Shown here one piece after another: positions 30,905 to 42,829 of a DNA stretch of 64,000 bases. The number at the start of each line of letters is the position of its first letter. Position 1 is the stretch's first letter. Under the pieces are notes generated by a model, which saw only the letters and a program-made list of their open reading frames with translations, had not been told where the DNA came from and did not search any database. Both the position numbers and the translations under genes were made by a program. The DNA comes from Eopsaltria australis (taxonomy: Eukaryota; Chordata; Aves; Passeriformes; Petroicidae), in assembly GCA_034509425.1 (NCBI GenBank), contig JAVTVJ010000017.1, positions 1 to 64,000 of the forward strand, given 5' to 3'.

Positions 30905-31665
30905 CCTTCCCTGAAACTGGAAAAATAGAGAATACAACTTGTGCTCCTGATCCTTCAACCAGTTGTCCCAAGGCCTTGAAGTCTCTTTTGATTGTCCTTG
31001 GACTTCACATTGCAACTTCATCTCTGCCTACATGAAAAAGCAATAATGGATCATAATCTGAGGGCTGTACCAGGGTAGGAAGTTTCCTTACCATGTCTTT
31101 AAGCTGGGCCCCAGGAAGGCAGCATACTTTCCTTAAGAAATTGGAGTTTCTGTTCCCCTCAGAAGAGTCTCTTCTGACAAGAACTCATATTTTTTTTCTT
31201 TATGGAAGTGGTTTTGACAGTTCATAGACTGACTTAACCTTGGTGACATCTCTAACCTAGATGAACTATTGTCCTCATCATTGTTCGGTTCCACCTTTTG
31301 GTTCTCCTATTGTTTGGTGAGGTAGTCATGGAGGACACATGCCTGCTGTGCCAGGGAGGAACTTGTTGCAATTCTCCATATCCCTTAAAACACTGCATTC
31401 TGCCAGGTGGAGAGGATAGGGAATCCTCTGTATCATATGTCCTGTCTTTCTGATAAGCCTGTCCCAGGGAAGGTTGGGTGCAATTCCTGTAGTCTATCTC
31501 TCAGACTCCTACTCTTCAACCTACTCACCACCTGTTCGAGCTCTGCTACTAAACTAAAGAGTTCCTCTATCTTGGTGCATCTCCCACAGGTGTTCTCACT
31601 ACTGTTGGCTGGCATAAGAGTAGGGCACATCCTGCAGTCTGACACTTGGGTAACAGTGTGTTCCC
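30905..31665 (-). mobile_element. CR1 LINE fragment, ORF1 region
   Basis: The minus strand encodes a degraded CR1 ORF1. There is a zinc-knuckle-like Cys segment followed by a coiled coil (IEELFSLVAELEQ near 31580-31540), and then, further along, an esterase-like region recognisable as LFHVGRDE near 31046-31023. The same coiled-coil motif occurs on the plus strand at 38300-38380. Internal frames are broken. Confidence 0.7.
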
Positions 31666-33155
31666 ATCAGAGCTGTGTCAGTCAAGGCAGGTGCAGTGTT
31701 TAGAGAAGCTGTGGCCTTTGGACAGGTAGATGCCATTGCCCCCTAGTCAGGCCAGTGGTGTTATAGTGCTATTCCAAGCAAACTGCCATGCCATGTCCTG
31801 TTTGCCTGTCCTAATTACTAGGGCTCCCTAGAAGCTTTTTATTAGTGTGTGGGCTTGGCTGCTGTTTCCCCTGGTCCCTCTTGGGTCTTGTCAGCAGCTG
31901 TCAGACAAGGTGTGAGCTCCTAGCGCCTCTTTTTTCTCCCCTGAGGTTTCCCCTCCCCGTTTCAGGAACCCCCTCAGTGCACATGGGCAAGAGTACTCAG
32001 CTTCAGATTGTGCTGTCACTGGAGCTGCTCGTCTTGGTGACCACAGACCATGTATTTTAATTTGATTGTGAAGAGATGAGTTATTACTCTCTACTTTGCA
32101 GCTGTTACTTATTCTAATTAAAATCTGTTATCTTTCTTGTGTATATGTTGAGTAGAAAGTAATTGTGGTTTAATGTCTTCAAGAGTGCTTCTTTATTTAC
32201 AATAGATATGTTCTCTTTAACTGTTTTATATTTACATCAAAATGTTGTTCCTGCTTTGTCTAGTAATTAAGTGGAAGTCAATATTTCCATGCTTTTCCTG
32301 TGAAATACTGAAACAGGATAGAGCCAGTTTTGGATAAGACTGACAAAGAAAGCAAGTTATTGAAAATTTTACCTCAGACTGATGTCCTTTAAATACTATT
32401 CCTGAGGTCTTTTCATAACCCTGAAGTCTTATGTATCCTGTGTAAGCCCAATGTGAAATTTCCAATGTTATTTTTACCTGCTCCTAATATTATTGGGGAG
32501 TCAAATGGAAAAGTCTTTACTGTTCAAAGTGTGAGGAAATTAATTCACAAAGACCAGAGGTTTATGTCCAAAAAGGAGTCCTGTAACTTTATTCGAATAA
32601 AGGGAGAGGCCATGGGGCATTTCCCCTGGGGTCTTTCAAATTTTTGGAGGACGCAACCTCCCTTCTATCCTAATTTCCCGACCGCAGGCCCTTCTCTCTT
32701 TCCCCATTGGATGAGGTATTTGAGAAGTACAGACTTCCCGGAATGCCTAATACCTAAGACCCTCCTCTAATGTATAATTCTCCCCCCTCCCCCCTTTCCC
32801 CCCGCCCTTTGTCCTTCCCTTGTATCACTCAGTGGAATTCCTTATGGAATTTTATGGTTCTTCTCATTGTTTCTTTCATATTCCAATATTCAGTTTTATT
32901 TATCAGCAGACCTATGGTTAGTTTGTAAATGCAAATCTCCCTTGTTCCATTCATCAATCAGTGGAATCCTCCTCATTGTTTCTTTTATCTCTCAGTGCTA
33001 GTTTAACTACCAGCAAAACTCACAGTTTGTTTGTAAAGACAAGTTCCTCATTCCTTTCAAAAGAGGAAGCAAGTTGTTATTTCTGCTTATTTAAGGCTGC
33101 TCATTTTTTAATTTTGGGTATTCAGGTTATCTTATTGGATTTCACAGTTTTGTTT
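31666..33155. other. Intron sequence, possible LTR remnant at 32530-32830
   Basis: Mostly AT-rich sequence without genes. At about 32530-32830 a more CpG-rich stretch with TTTATTCG (AATAAA on the minus strand near 32594) and C-rich runs resembles an LTR in antisense. No firm ends were identified. Confidence 0.4.
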
Positions 33156-33543
33156 TGTGAAAAACGAGGTCCACTCTCCTGTTAAAATTTAAAGGTTTAA
33201 TAAAAGACAATAAGGGACAAGATAGAGCAAAAGGTTACAATGCCCAGGACACTGGGTGCCCTTGGCATTGAGCTAAGAGCACACCTGTTATGGTGAGAGA
33301 GTCTCTTTATATACTTTTCTTATTGCATCAGCCTACTGCATATTCATAGACAATTATGTATATTTAAACTTTTCCCTAAGCTATTTTTCATGTTCCAAGA
33401 ACTAGTTAACATGGCTCCTCCTTGGGTCTGCCTTTCTAGAGCGTGCGTAGTCCTTTTGGAGAGTTCAGTATCTTCCTTCGTCCATCAGTTTCCAACAGAT
33501 GGTTGTTGTTGATAGAGATGTCCTGTGGCAGGTGCCTGTCACA
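33156..33543 (-). mobile_element. Solo LTR
   Basis: 388 bp with TGTGA...TCACA ends, a perfect 5-bp inverted repeat. TTTAATAAAAGACAATAAGG near one end, set in a CpG-bearing block within AT-rich intron, looks like a short avian ERV LTR. The orientation is tentative, and a matching target-site duplication was not seen. Confidence 0.5.
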
Positions 33544-35298
33544 CCCGTGTTTATCCGGCTAAGCAGGTGGTTTATTGTAAGTTAGGTACATTTTAACACA
33601 GCTATATTAGTTATTTCTCAACTATATCTAACAAAGAAAAAAGCATTTAGTAATCATTATATTTCTGTAACAAAAGCTACTTTTATAAGGATTAACATTA
33701 TACACATAGTATTCATTTTGACACTTGCGAAAAGCCAATACTATAACATGTATTTATCACAGTTTGTAGTTTTAAAAAATTAATCCCAGTGTGAGGTGAT
33801 ATTGGAACCCTCATATTATTTAGCATTAGTCTCCTTTTTGTTCCCTGCTTATAAGTGAACCCCTCCTGAGTGTGTTTTTTCCTCAAAACCTGAGATTAAT
33901 TAGGATGCCTTCAATTCACTTTGGCATTCTGTTATCTTTCAGTGTTCTGGGTTTTTTTTGTTTGTTTTTAAGGCTTAGAGGGGCAAACTTCTAAAATTTT
34001 AATTAATGCAGTGTATGGGTTAAAAAAAAACAGAGCTGAATTTTGGAGGCTTTTTTTTTTCTTGATGCTTTTCTCTCCTGTTACATAAAATGGTATGAAA
34101 GTAGTGTGTTATGCCACCTGCTGTCAGGTTATCAAAATGAAAACATGATATTTTAGAATGATATGAAGAAATACTAGCTTGGAGAGATGTCAGAATTCTC
34201 TCTATATAATTTAACTTTGCTCCCTGGACCTGACATCACAAGCAGTAGTGATGACTTGTGTTAATACTAGAATTTATCTGATAATAGAGTTTAGAATTAG
34301 GAAATGACCATTGGGATATTTGCAGTTTTGAGATCTTGATGATCTTCCTCTACTAATCCTCTTGGAGTCAATGTTGGTGCTTTCTTCCAATAACATAGTG
34401 TCTATAAAATTTTCTGCATTTGCACTGAACTATGAAAAGCTTCTTTAAATTGATCCTAAAGGAGAACTTCAGTCAAAATATCCCATGTGTTGTACACACT
34501 AGTTATTATCATGAAGGCCTTTAATTTACTATTGCAATGATGGAAGTTTTTGTGGGCCTTGACAGATGAAAAGATGATGATGCTTCCTTTGCCCTTATCT
34601 AAATTAACAGCAGAGAACTGAAATGACACAGAGAAAATTGCAAAAACCTTTAGAAGATAATGGTTTTTCCTGACCCAGGCAGTGTGACTGATTGATTTAC
34701 CATACAAAGTTTGAACTTTCAAAAGGAAGAAGCTGAAGACATGATGCAACATAAAATTAAGATGTATTCGAAGTTATTCTGTACTTCAAAATAAAAGACC
34801 TAAATTTCTGCTCTTGGATATGTTTATGTTGTGAAAAATGGTTGTGGCATTCTTCAGAATTTAATTATTAGAAAGTATAAAAATAAACACAAAAGCCAGG
34901 GAGGGGTGGTGTTATGTGGTGGTGGTGGTATGTGGTTTTGTGTGACTTGCGGGATGGTCTGCTGTGGACTTTGTTTTGTTGTTTTCACAAACTATACTAT
35001 TTAACCTTGAGAATGTTTTGAACCAAGCTTTCAAACAGCGGAAAAAAGTGAGTAAAAAGAATTTATATCCTAACAAATTATCATTTTGAGTGCTTGACCG
35101 GTTTTTATTTTACTTTCACTTTGGATGATTACTGCCTTTTTAAAGACATAAATTTGCTTAAAATTGAGTCATATTGTACATCAGCTCCATAAAAGCTTCT
35201 TGGCTGAATTCCTTTCATTGTTGGGGGCTATAGCAACAAATCTGTATCATTAAACCAATGTGAAATTATTGTTTTCAAGCAATTTTCTTTGTTCACAG
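33544..35298 (+). other. KCMF1: KCMF1 intron 1, 3' end
   Basis: AT-rich intronic sequence with no genes recognised. It ends with a pyrimidine-rich tract and the acceptor CACAG at 35294-35298. Confidence 0.7.
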
Positions 35299-35466
35299 GT
35301 GTCAGCTGTGATGCATGTTTAAAAGGAAATTTTCGAGGTCGCAGATACAAGTGTTTAATTTGCTACGATTACGATTTGTGTGCAACTTGTTACGAGAGTG
35401 GTGCAACAACAACGAGGCATACAACTGACCATCCAATGCAGTGCATACTAACAAGAGTAGATTTTG
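35299..35466 (+). CDS. KCMF1: KCMF1 exon 2: ZZ zinc finger
   Basis: KCMF1 is a RING-like E3 ubiquitin ligase that works with UBR4 in protein quality control. This 168-base exon encodes the ZZ-type zinc finger, with paired cysteines in CDAC, CLIC, DLCATC and histidines in RHTTDH. It is flanked by an AG acceptor (35297-35298) and a GTAAGT donor (35467). The phase is 1 on both sides, so the first glycine codon is completed from exon 1 and the last base joins AT of exon 3. The frame is intact and the protein nearly identical to the vertebrate consensus, so the gene is likely functional. Exon 1, a few codons, is not in the window. Confidence 0.95.
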
Positions 35467-36124
35467 GTAAGTAATAATTTAATTTATATTAAAGATGTTT
35501 GCAGTAGTTAAAAGCTTGTATTTTTTTTCACTATTTGGGAACTATTTCCCCTTCAAATAGCATGCTGAAAATCATAGCAAATTCCTGTCTCCTGATAAAA
35601 AGCTTATTCTGTCTTTGGTTCTAGCATATGAAATATGTTTTATTCTTTTGGGTTAAGTGTTTTGGCACACAGCAAATTATCAGACTATTAGATAGATATC
35701 TGATAAAAAGGATTGCTCCTAAATTAATTTTCAATTCAAAAGGTGCAACAAAACTACATGAATCCACCCCTCCTTCCCTCAATATGTTGTACCAGAAAGT
35801 ACCACGGTGAAGAAGAGAAATGATAGCAAGAGTTTAGGGAAAATGTTTTGTAGTTACATCAGGAGTTGTGTTGTTAATGCAGCAAGGGTGGTAGGCTGTA
35901 CTGAATGTGGAAGGAAGACTAGTGTGGAAAGGGCTAGGAAGTAGTCCTCTAAATTACTGGTTTTCTTCCCTGAGTCATTTCTATCACATCATATTTATAA
36001 CACAAGTGTTAAAATTCAGGAGATACTTTCATAGCAAATCTTTGCATTTAAAACACTGGATGCTTATTTCTTCATATACCTGTTTTAAGCCTACAAGGCT
36101 AATGTTTTTATTAAAACTGTTTGT
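35467..36124 (+). other. KCMF1: KCMF1 intron 2, first part
   Basis: Intronic AT-rich sequence following the GTAAGT donor. No feature was recognised before the CR1 fragment at 36125. Confidence 0.7.
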
Positions 36125-36930
36125 AGTGATTCTTGATAGGATGGAGAGTTGGGTGGAGAGAAACCTAATGAGGTTCAACAAGGGCAAGTGTAGGGTCCTG
36201 CACCTGGGGAGGAATAACCCCAAGTACCAGTACAGTTTGGGTGCTGACCTACTAGAGAGCAGCTCTGCAGAGAAGGACCTGGGAGTCTTGGTGGATGACA
36301 AGTTGACCATGAGCCAGCAGTGTGCCCTGGAGCTAGGAGGGCCAATGGAATTCTGGGGTGCATTAGGAAGAGTGTGGCCAGCAGGTCAAGGAAGGTGATC
36401 CTGCTCCTCTACTCAGCCCTGGTGAGGCCACATCTGGAGTGCTGTGTCCAGTTCTGGGCTCCTCAGTACAAAAAAGACAAGGAGCTACTGAAGAGGGTCC
36501 AGCAGAGGCCACAAAGATGATTAGGAGTCTGGAGCATTTCTCTTATGAGGAGATACTGCAGGAGCTGGGCCTGGTTAGTCTGGAGAAAACTGAGAGGGGA
36601 TCTCATTAATGCATATGAATATCTCAAAGGCAGGTGCCAAGAGAATGGTGCCAGACTGTTCAGTGGTGCCCAGCAACAGGACAAGAAGCAATGGCCATAA
36701 ACTAAAACACAAGGAGTTCCACCTCAACATGAAGAATCTCTTTCCACTGAGGATGGCAGAGCACTGGAGAAGGCTGCCCAGGGAGGGCATGGAGTCTCCC
36801 TCTCTGGAGACATTCAAAACCCACCCACATGTGTTCCTGTGTAACCTGCTCTAAGTGACCCTGCCTTGACAGGTTTGGACTAGATGACCTCCAGAGGTCC
36901 CTTCCAAACCTAACAATTCTGTGATTGTAG
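36125..36930 (+). mobile_element. CR1 LINE 3' end (ORF2 C-terminus and tail)
   Basis: It encodes a broken CR1 ORF2 C-terminus with characteristic stretches ([15 protein letters not shown], then [12 protein letters not shown]) up to the 3' UTR. It ends at AACAATTCTGTGATTG, the CR1-type short repeat tail. It is 5'-truncated, as usual for CR1. Confidence 0.9.
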
Positions 36931-37061
36931 TGTAGATGTTGTTGAAGTTTTTAATTTTTTAGTAATTTTTTTAGCTTTTTGATTTTAAAAAAGTATTGAA
37001 TATACACATTATGCTATTTCCTATATGCATTTAAAGCTCAAAACAGCTGAATATACCAATA

Positions 37062-37378
37062 TTTTCACAGAATTTCACGGAATCACTGGGTTGGAAGAGA
37101 CCTTCAAGATCATCAAGTCCAACCCATGCCCTAACACCTCCACTAAACCATAGCACCAAGTGCCACGTCCATTCTTTTTTTAAACACATCGAGGGATGGT
37201 GACTCCACCACTTCCACAGGCAGACAATTCCAATATTTAACCACTCTTTCTGTAAAAAACTTCTTCCTAATATCCAACCTATATTTCCCCTGGTGCAGCT
37301 TAAGACTGTGTCCTCTTGTTCTGTCAGTATATAGCTTCTTTCTCAGAGCTCTCTGAGCAGAGAAGGATCTCATTCATG
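37062..37378 (-). mobile_element. CR1 LINE 3' end, antisense
   Basis: The plus strand starts AATTTCACGGAATCACTGGG, the reverse complement of a CR1 3' tail. The minus strand then reads through the conserved CR1 end region ([21 protein letters not shown]). It is short and 5'-truncated. Confidence 0.85.
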
Positions 37379-38104
37379 TCATTCTCCAGTAGCTGCTTGC
37401 CCTAAGCCTGCCTTGTAATGACTTTGAAATCTGTGCTCTGAGAATCCAGAGTTTGGAAAGACAAATCTAAATATTCAAATCTAGTTTTGAAAATCATATC
37501 ATTGAAGTTCCTAGATATTCCTTCTTAAACTTTACTTTTCTGCTTATTTGCAAGGTAAAAATATTTGTGTAACATTATATATTAATTCAATGTTCTGGTC
37601 ACTATTTGAGATATATGGTTTAGAATTATTTGTTCCCTGATGACAGTTATTCTTGTATATTACATATAGGGTTAAATGACAGCATCATCATAAACATTAG
37701 GTGTACATGATTCGTAGGGAAAAGAGGACTGATATGCTTGCTAATGGAGCCATAAATTAACATTCAAAAAGTTCTTCCAACCATCTTGTGAATGTTCTGT
37801 GCATCTAGAAAACATCTAGGAAACCACAATATTTTTCTTTAAAAGTCTTTAAGTAAACACACCTTTGGATTAGAGTGTGTTACTCATATAATTTTTAAAA
37901 ATCCATGAGAGATACATGCGGACAAGTAGAGGCTTGTCTTGAACAGAGGGTGTTCCCCAAGCAACTGACCCCAGACCCACTGAAAAAGAGCAAGGGGCAG
38001 AGCCTGCACCAGGCAGCACAGGAGATTTAAGCAGGCAAAAATAATCAGTCCAGCTGACTGCAACGAACGAGCATATATATTCCTAGTAGGCAGGCACACA
38101 GCAG
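37379..38104. other. Intron sequence, no feature recognised
   Basis: AT-rich intron 2 sequence between CR1 fragments. No open frame or repeat was recognised. Confidence 0.6.
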
Positions 38105-39531
38105 CAGCAGCATGGTGGCTACCTGGCAAAAAGCAGTGTCCTCTGCTTCTCCTGAGCTTCTAGCATCTGGGAAAAACAATGGAGCCATACAGACAGAGCT
38201 CCTATTCAAGGATGCAACTACCCAGGTTTCTGGCTGTGGGATGTCTGAAGGGATATTCCTAGAGATGGAAAGTGATTGCAAGCAAGACTGTGGGAGCTGT
38301 GACCAGATTGATGAACTGCTCTGCTTGGTGGCTGAGCTTCAGGTGGAGGTGAGCAGCAGACTGAGGAGTATTCGAGAGTCTAAGCAGGAGATTCACCAAT
38401 GGAGCTGTACTCTGCTATCTATGATGTATAGAAGCCAACTCAACATGGCGACTATGGAGGCACGTCCAGGATCTGCTTTCTGCCAGAGGGAAGGCAGTAT
38501 CACAAGGGATAAGGAAAGGTAGAAGAAAGTTACAGCATGGAGCAGTAAGAGAAAGAAACCTCCTTACCCTCTAAGTTGCTCTCTCTTACCCTTATAGAAC
38601 AGGTACAAAGCCATGGGTACAGTGAATGAAGCTCATAATGAGAAAGAGGAGGAACCTGTGCAAGCAGTTCTGTCAAGGTCAGAGAGACCAAGCTCTTGCA
38701 ACAAAGCCTGTATTAAGACCAGCACCAAGAAGAAACAACATCAAGTTATGGTCATTGATTCCCTCCGGTGTGGAGCAGAAGCACCTGTTTGCAGACCAGA
38801 CCCTCTTTCCAGGGAAGCTTGCTGCCTCCCTGGGGCCTGAATTAGGGACATTGACACAAGATTGGAGAGCCTAATTCAACCTTCAGACTACTATCCATTC
38901 CTGCTCTTTCAGCAATGTACAAATGATATCACAAAAAAAAAAAAATGTATGATCAATCAAAAGACACTTTAGAGCCCAGGGAAGAATCCTAAAAAGTTCA
39001 GGAGCACAGGTAGTTTTCCTCAATCCTTCCAGTAATGAGAGGAGACTTTGGAAGAATCAGGCAAGCCCAAGTTATCAATACCTGGCTCCAGGACTGGTGC
39101 CTGTACCAAAACTTTGGGGTTTAAACCATTGAAGACAATGTATGCTGGGGCCTGATGGGATCCACCTGTCCTGGATGGGACAAACGGGTCTGTGGGCTTA
39201 AGCTGGTGGGACTAATCAAGAGAACTTTAGAATTAGTGGGAAAGAGATACCTACTGCAGTCCTGTTGGTAAGCCAAAGATGGACATAAAAAGGCTGAGAG
39301 TCTGTGGGTAAAAATCAAGGACCAGGCCAACAAAGGACACCTGGTGGTGGGGGTCTACTAGAGGCCAACTGATCGAGGGATCCTTTTGACAATGCCTTCT
39401 TATTTCAGCTACAAGAAGCATCGCACTCACAAGCTCTCATCCTAATGGGGGATTTCAGACTTCAACCACTCAGACTGGGAAAGCAATACAAATGGCTGTA
39501 AGCAATCCAGGAGACTCTTGAGGTTTGTAGG
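38105..39531 (+). mobile_element. CR1 LINE, ORF1 and start of ORF2
   Basis: ORF1 remnants include a Cys-rich segment with CGSCDQIDELLCLVAEL near 38293-38345, then an esterase-like region with broken frames. From about 39320 the start of the ORF2 endonuclease is visible (GVY near 39351, LMGDF near 39444). The sequence ends at 39531, where a retroviral LTR begins. This is a rarer 5' portion of CR1 rather than the usual 3' end. Confidence 0.8.
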
Positions 39532-40087
39532 TGTGGTAGTTTGAAAGCAAATCAGTGAGAGGCTCAAAGTCAGAACTACAATTTAATAGGAAAAATGTAG
39601 TAATACAAAAAAAGAAAAAAAAAAAAAAGAAAACCACTGACAGAGTCAGAATACAACCTGACACCCTGTCGGTCAGGGTGTTGGTAGTAGTCTACTTAGA
39701 AGGTGGTTGCAGTCCTCTGGGAGTGATAGATGCGGTTCTGTTGAAGCAATGATCCTGAGAAAGGTGTAGTTCTCTTTTGAAGGTCCCGTGGTGGTGTAGA
39801 AGGGTCTGGTCTTCCTCTGGGAATCCCGTGGGAAAAGCTCCCTATGGTGCTTCAAATCTCAGTTTATATGCAGATCGGGATACATTGGTTCCTCCCCCTG
39901 GGCGGGGCATCTCACAATGGGATGATGAGCCACTATCTGCAATGTTTGGGGTGAGTAAAGTGCCCATCTGGCCCCAACGACTGGCCCATTAGCAAACTAT
40001 TCTGCAGCCATCAGGAACACTGCCACGCCTGGCCCCCAGCATCCCACGAAGATGGTGATAGAATACATACCATTGTAACCTAAGACA
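39532..40087 (-). repeat. ERV-L 3' LTR
   Basis: On the minus strand it runs from TGTCTTAGGTTACAATGG (40087) to CTACCACA (39532), with TG...CA ends. The purine-rich AAGGGGTGGATAA lies just upstream (minus strand) as PPT. An A-run at 39609-39632 is a poly-A microsatellite. Confidence 0.75.
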
Positions 40088-40175
40088 TTATCCACCCCTT
40101 ATTCTATCACCATCTATGTGATACCCGAACCAGTACTCCCCTTTATACATATATATATACATATACAATGAAACT

Positions 40176-42030
40176 TTACACACAGTTCTCACTTAAAATT
40201 AAGTTTCCTTGTGGTACACAATGGGTTTCCCCATCTTTCTGCATTACCCACCAAGTGTAACCAGGTCCTTGAGCAAAAACAACCCCGCGGATAGGTTTGC
40301 CTTTGTCTGAGGTGGGACTAATCCAAACAGTCTTTCTTAAAATACCTCTCATGTGTACCACAGGGACTCTGTCTCCGTCCACTGTGTGCAAGGGTTCAGA
40401 CTGGGCAGGACCAGCTCGATTGATGGAGCCTCGTGTGTTGACCATCCAGGTGGCCTTTGCTAAGTTCACTTCCCAATTTTTGAAGGTCCCCCTGCCCAGT
40501 GGTTTCAGCGTGGTCTTAAGCAGTCCGTTGCACCGTTCAACTTTCCCGGCAGCTGGTGCATGATAAGGGATATGATATATCCACTCGATGCCATGTTCTC
40601 TGGCCCAGCTGTTTATAAGGCCATTCTTGAAATGGGTCCCATTGTCCGACTCAATTCTCTCAGGGGTGCCATGTCTCCACAAGACTTGCTTTTCCAGGCC
40701 TAAGATGGTGATTCAGGCAGTAGCATGAGGCACAGCGTAGGTCTCCAACAATCCAGTGGTTGCTTCCACCATGGTCAGCACGTAGCGCTTGCCTTGGCGG
40801 GTTTGGGGAAGGGTGATGTAGTCAATTTGCCAGGCTTCCCCATACCTATACTTCGACCATCGTCCACCATACCACAGAGGCTTCACCCGCTTGGCCTGCT
40901 TGATCATAGCGCAGGTCTCGCAGCCATGGATGACTTGTGAGATGCTGTCCATGGTCAAGTCCACCCCTCGGTCACGAGCCCATCGGTACGTTGCATCTCG
41001 TCCCTGATGACCAGAGGCATCATGGGCCCAACCAGCTAGAAACAATTCTCCCTTGTGTTGCCAGTCCAGATCCACCTGTGATTCTCTCAGTTTGGCAGCT
41101 TGGTCCACCTGCTCGTTGTTACGATGCTCTTCATTGGCCCGAATCTTGGGTACATGTGCATCCACATGTCGAACCTTCACAGTCAGCCTCTCTACACGGG
41201 GAGCGATGTTCTGCCAAATCTCAGCGGCCCAGATGGGTTTCCCTCTGCGCTGCCAGTTGGCCTTTCTCCAGCGATTCAACCAACCCCACAAAGCGTTAGC
41301 TACCATCCAGGAGTCAGTGTAGAGATAGAGCCGAGGCCACTTCTCTCGCTCAGCAATATCCAAAGCCAGCTGGATGGCTTTAAGCTCTGCGACCTGACTC
41401 GATCTACTTTCTCCTTCAGTAGCTTCTGCAACTCGTCGTGTGGGGCTCCATACAGCAGCTTTCCACTTCCGGTTAGCACCCACAATTCGGCAGGAACCAT
41501 CAGTGAAGAAGGCATATCGTCTTTCACTCTCCGGTAGCTCGTTATATGGTGGGGCTTCCTCAGCACGTGTCACTTGCCCCTCCTCTTCTTCAGAAGATAA
41601 TCCAAAAGTCTCACCTTCAGGCCAGTTTGTTATAATTTCCAGAATCCCAGGGCGATTAGGGTTTCCTATCCGGGCTCGCTGTGTGATCAGCACAATCCAC
41701 TTGCTCCATGTGGCGTCGGTGGCATGATGTGTGGAAGGAACCCTTCCCTTGAACATCCAAGCCAGCACTGGTAGTCGGGGTGCCAGAAGCAGCTGTGCTT
41801 CGGTGCCAATTACTTCCGAGGCAGCTCGAACTCCTTCATAAGCCGCAAGAATCTCTTTCTCGGTTGGGGTATAGCTGGCCTCAGATCCTTTGTATCCCCG
41901 ACTCCAGAACCCAAGTGGTCGTCCTCGAGCCTTTTCAGGTCCCTTCTGCCACAGGCTCCAGGATGGACCATTCTCCCCGGCCGCAGTGTAGAGCACATTT
42001 TTCACATCCTGCCCTGTTCTGACTGGCCCA
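40176..42030 (-). pseudogene. pol: ERV-L pol: RT end, RNase H, integrase
   Basis: Two minus-strand frames, 42030-40713 and 40682-40176, are separated by a frame break at about 40700. The first holds the RT connection, RNase H (TDGS near 41503, TDSW near 41320) and a class III-type block rich in His/Asn/Gln (HVDAHVPK near 41170), then the integrase zinc region (CETC near 40915) and the first catalytic Asp (DY near 40820). The second has the second Asp in SDNGTHF near 40646 and the Glu in GKVERCNG near 40545. RT palm is absent. Confidence 0.87.
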
Positions 42031-42040
42031 AGACAAAATT

Positions 42041-42060
42041 TGGTGCCCAACCTGAGGGTC
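42041..42060 (+). promoter_or_regulatory. ERV-L PBS-like site
   Basis: TGGTGCCCAACCTGAGGGTC resembles the tRNA-Lys-1,2 PBS with three mismatches over the first 17 bases. It is preceded by ACAAAATT, where ACA could be the last bases of a lost LTR. Confidence 0.5.
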
Positions 42061-42068
42061 AATAGAAA

Positions 42069-42602
42069 GTGAAAAAAAAAATAATTGCATTCTGGTTTGA
42101 AACACTTTGTACTGGTGTACAGCAATCAGTGGTCACCATGCTGCTTGCTTTAATAATGGGTCTCTGGCACCTAGGCATCTTTACCTATCCATATATAGGA
42201 GCAATTTTGTCCCTGGCATATGCCTTTAATGCCATATTGATGTACTCATTGCTAATAATTTATGGAAGTTTAGCAGAGGTACTGGGAGCTATGGAGGGTG
42301 TGTATGCTCTGTTGTTTTTCTGTCCTGTTCTCGGTAGCCTTCTTTGGGGATTTATTAGTAATTACACCCAGTCTGTTAGGGGAAAAGTAGGGGATGATGT
42401 TTCCCAGACCTTCATCTTCTTCCCCTTCAGATCTGGCACGTCACCTTTTGAGAATGTTCAGTTTCCCCTGGATGGTAAAGATACCACCTTTCTGTTGTTT
42501 TATCTGGTAGGTTTCCTCTATATGTTCTGCAGCTTGTCTAGAATCAGGGCTGAGATTTCCAGAGGTTGTCCAGACACCTGCCCCAGTCATGGAAAATTCT
42601 GA
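42069..42602 (+). other. Hydrophobic leader ORF of the ERV-L fragment, unknown function
   Basis: An uninterrupted 177-codon frame between the PBS and the gag homology. It has three strongly hydrophobic segments at about residues 22-40, 42-68 and 76-97, and a fourth near 142-158, so it could encode a multi-pass membrane protein. The loops between them are short. I do not recognise a family. It could be an N-terminal extension of an avian ERV-L Gag, a captured host sequence or a chance open frame. Confidence 0.45.
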
Positions 42603-42829
42603 ATGGTGTGGGAGGAAATAGGCCAAACCCTGAAGGAATTCTCTGACCCAATAGCTTGGAACTTCCCCTCTGAACAAATTCAGAATCCAGCAAAGGTGGG
42701 GAAATATCTGAAAGAAAATTGCAATGACAACTCTAATGAGAAGCTCATTGCATTATCTGAGCCCTAACTAATGCTTACAGCACACTGCTAGACGCTGTAG
42801 GGAAGCAGATACAGCCAGAGAGTCAGGAA

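Larger units (their letters stand above)
39532..42030 (-). mobile_element. ERV-L (class III) fragment: pol and 3' LTR
   Basis: An antisense element. The minus strand has RT connection, RNase H, integrase, PPT and a 3' LTR at 39532-40087. Its upstream half is missing: the homology ends at about 42030, where a plus-strand ERV-L fragment with a PBS begins. It appears to be inserted in the CR1 at 39531. Confidence 0.85.

Noticed and set aside
35907..36398. 163-codon open frame after KCMF1 exon 2
   Set aside because: It fuses intron sequence to a CR1 fragment; only the CR1 part has homology.
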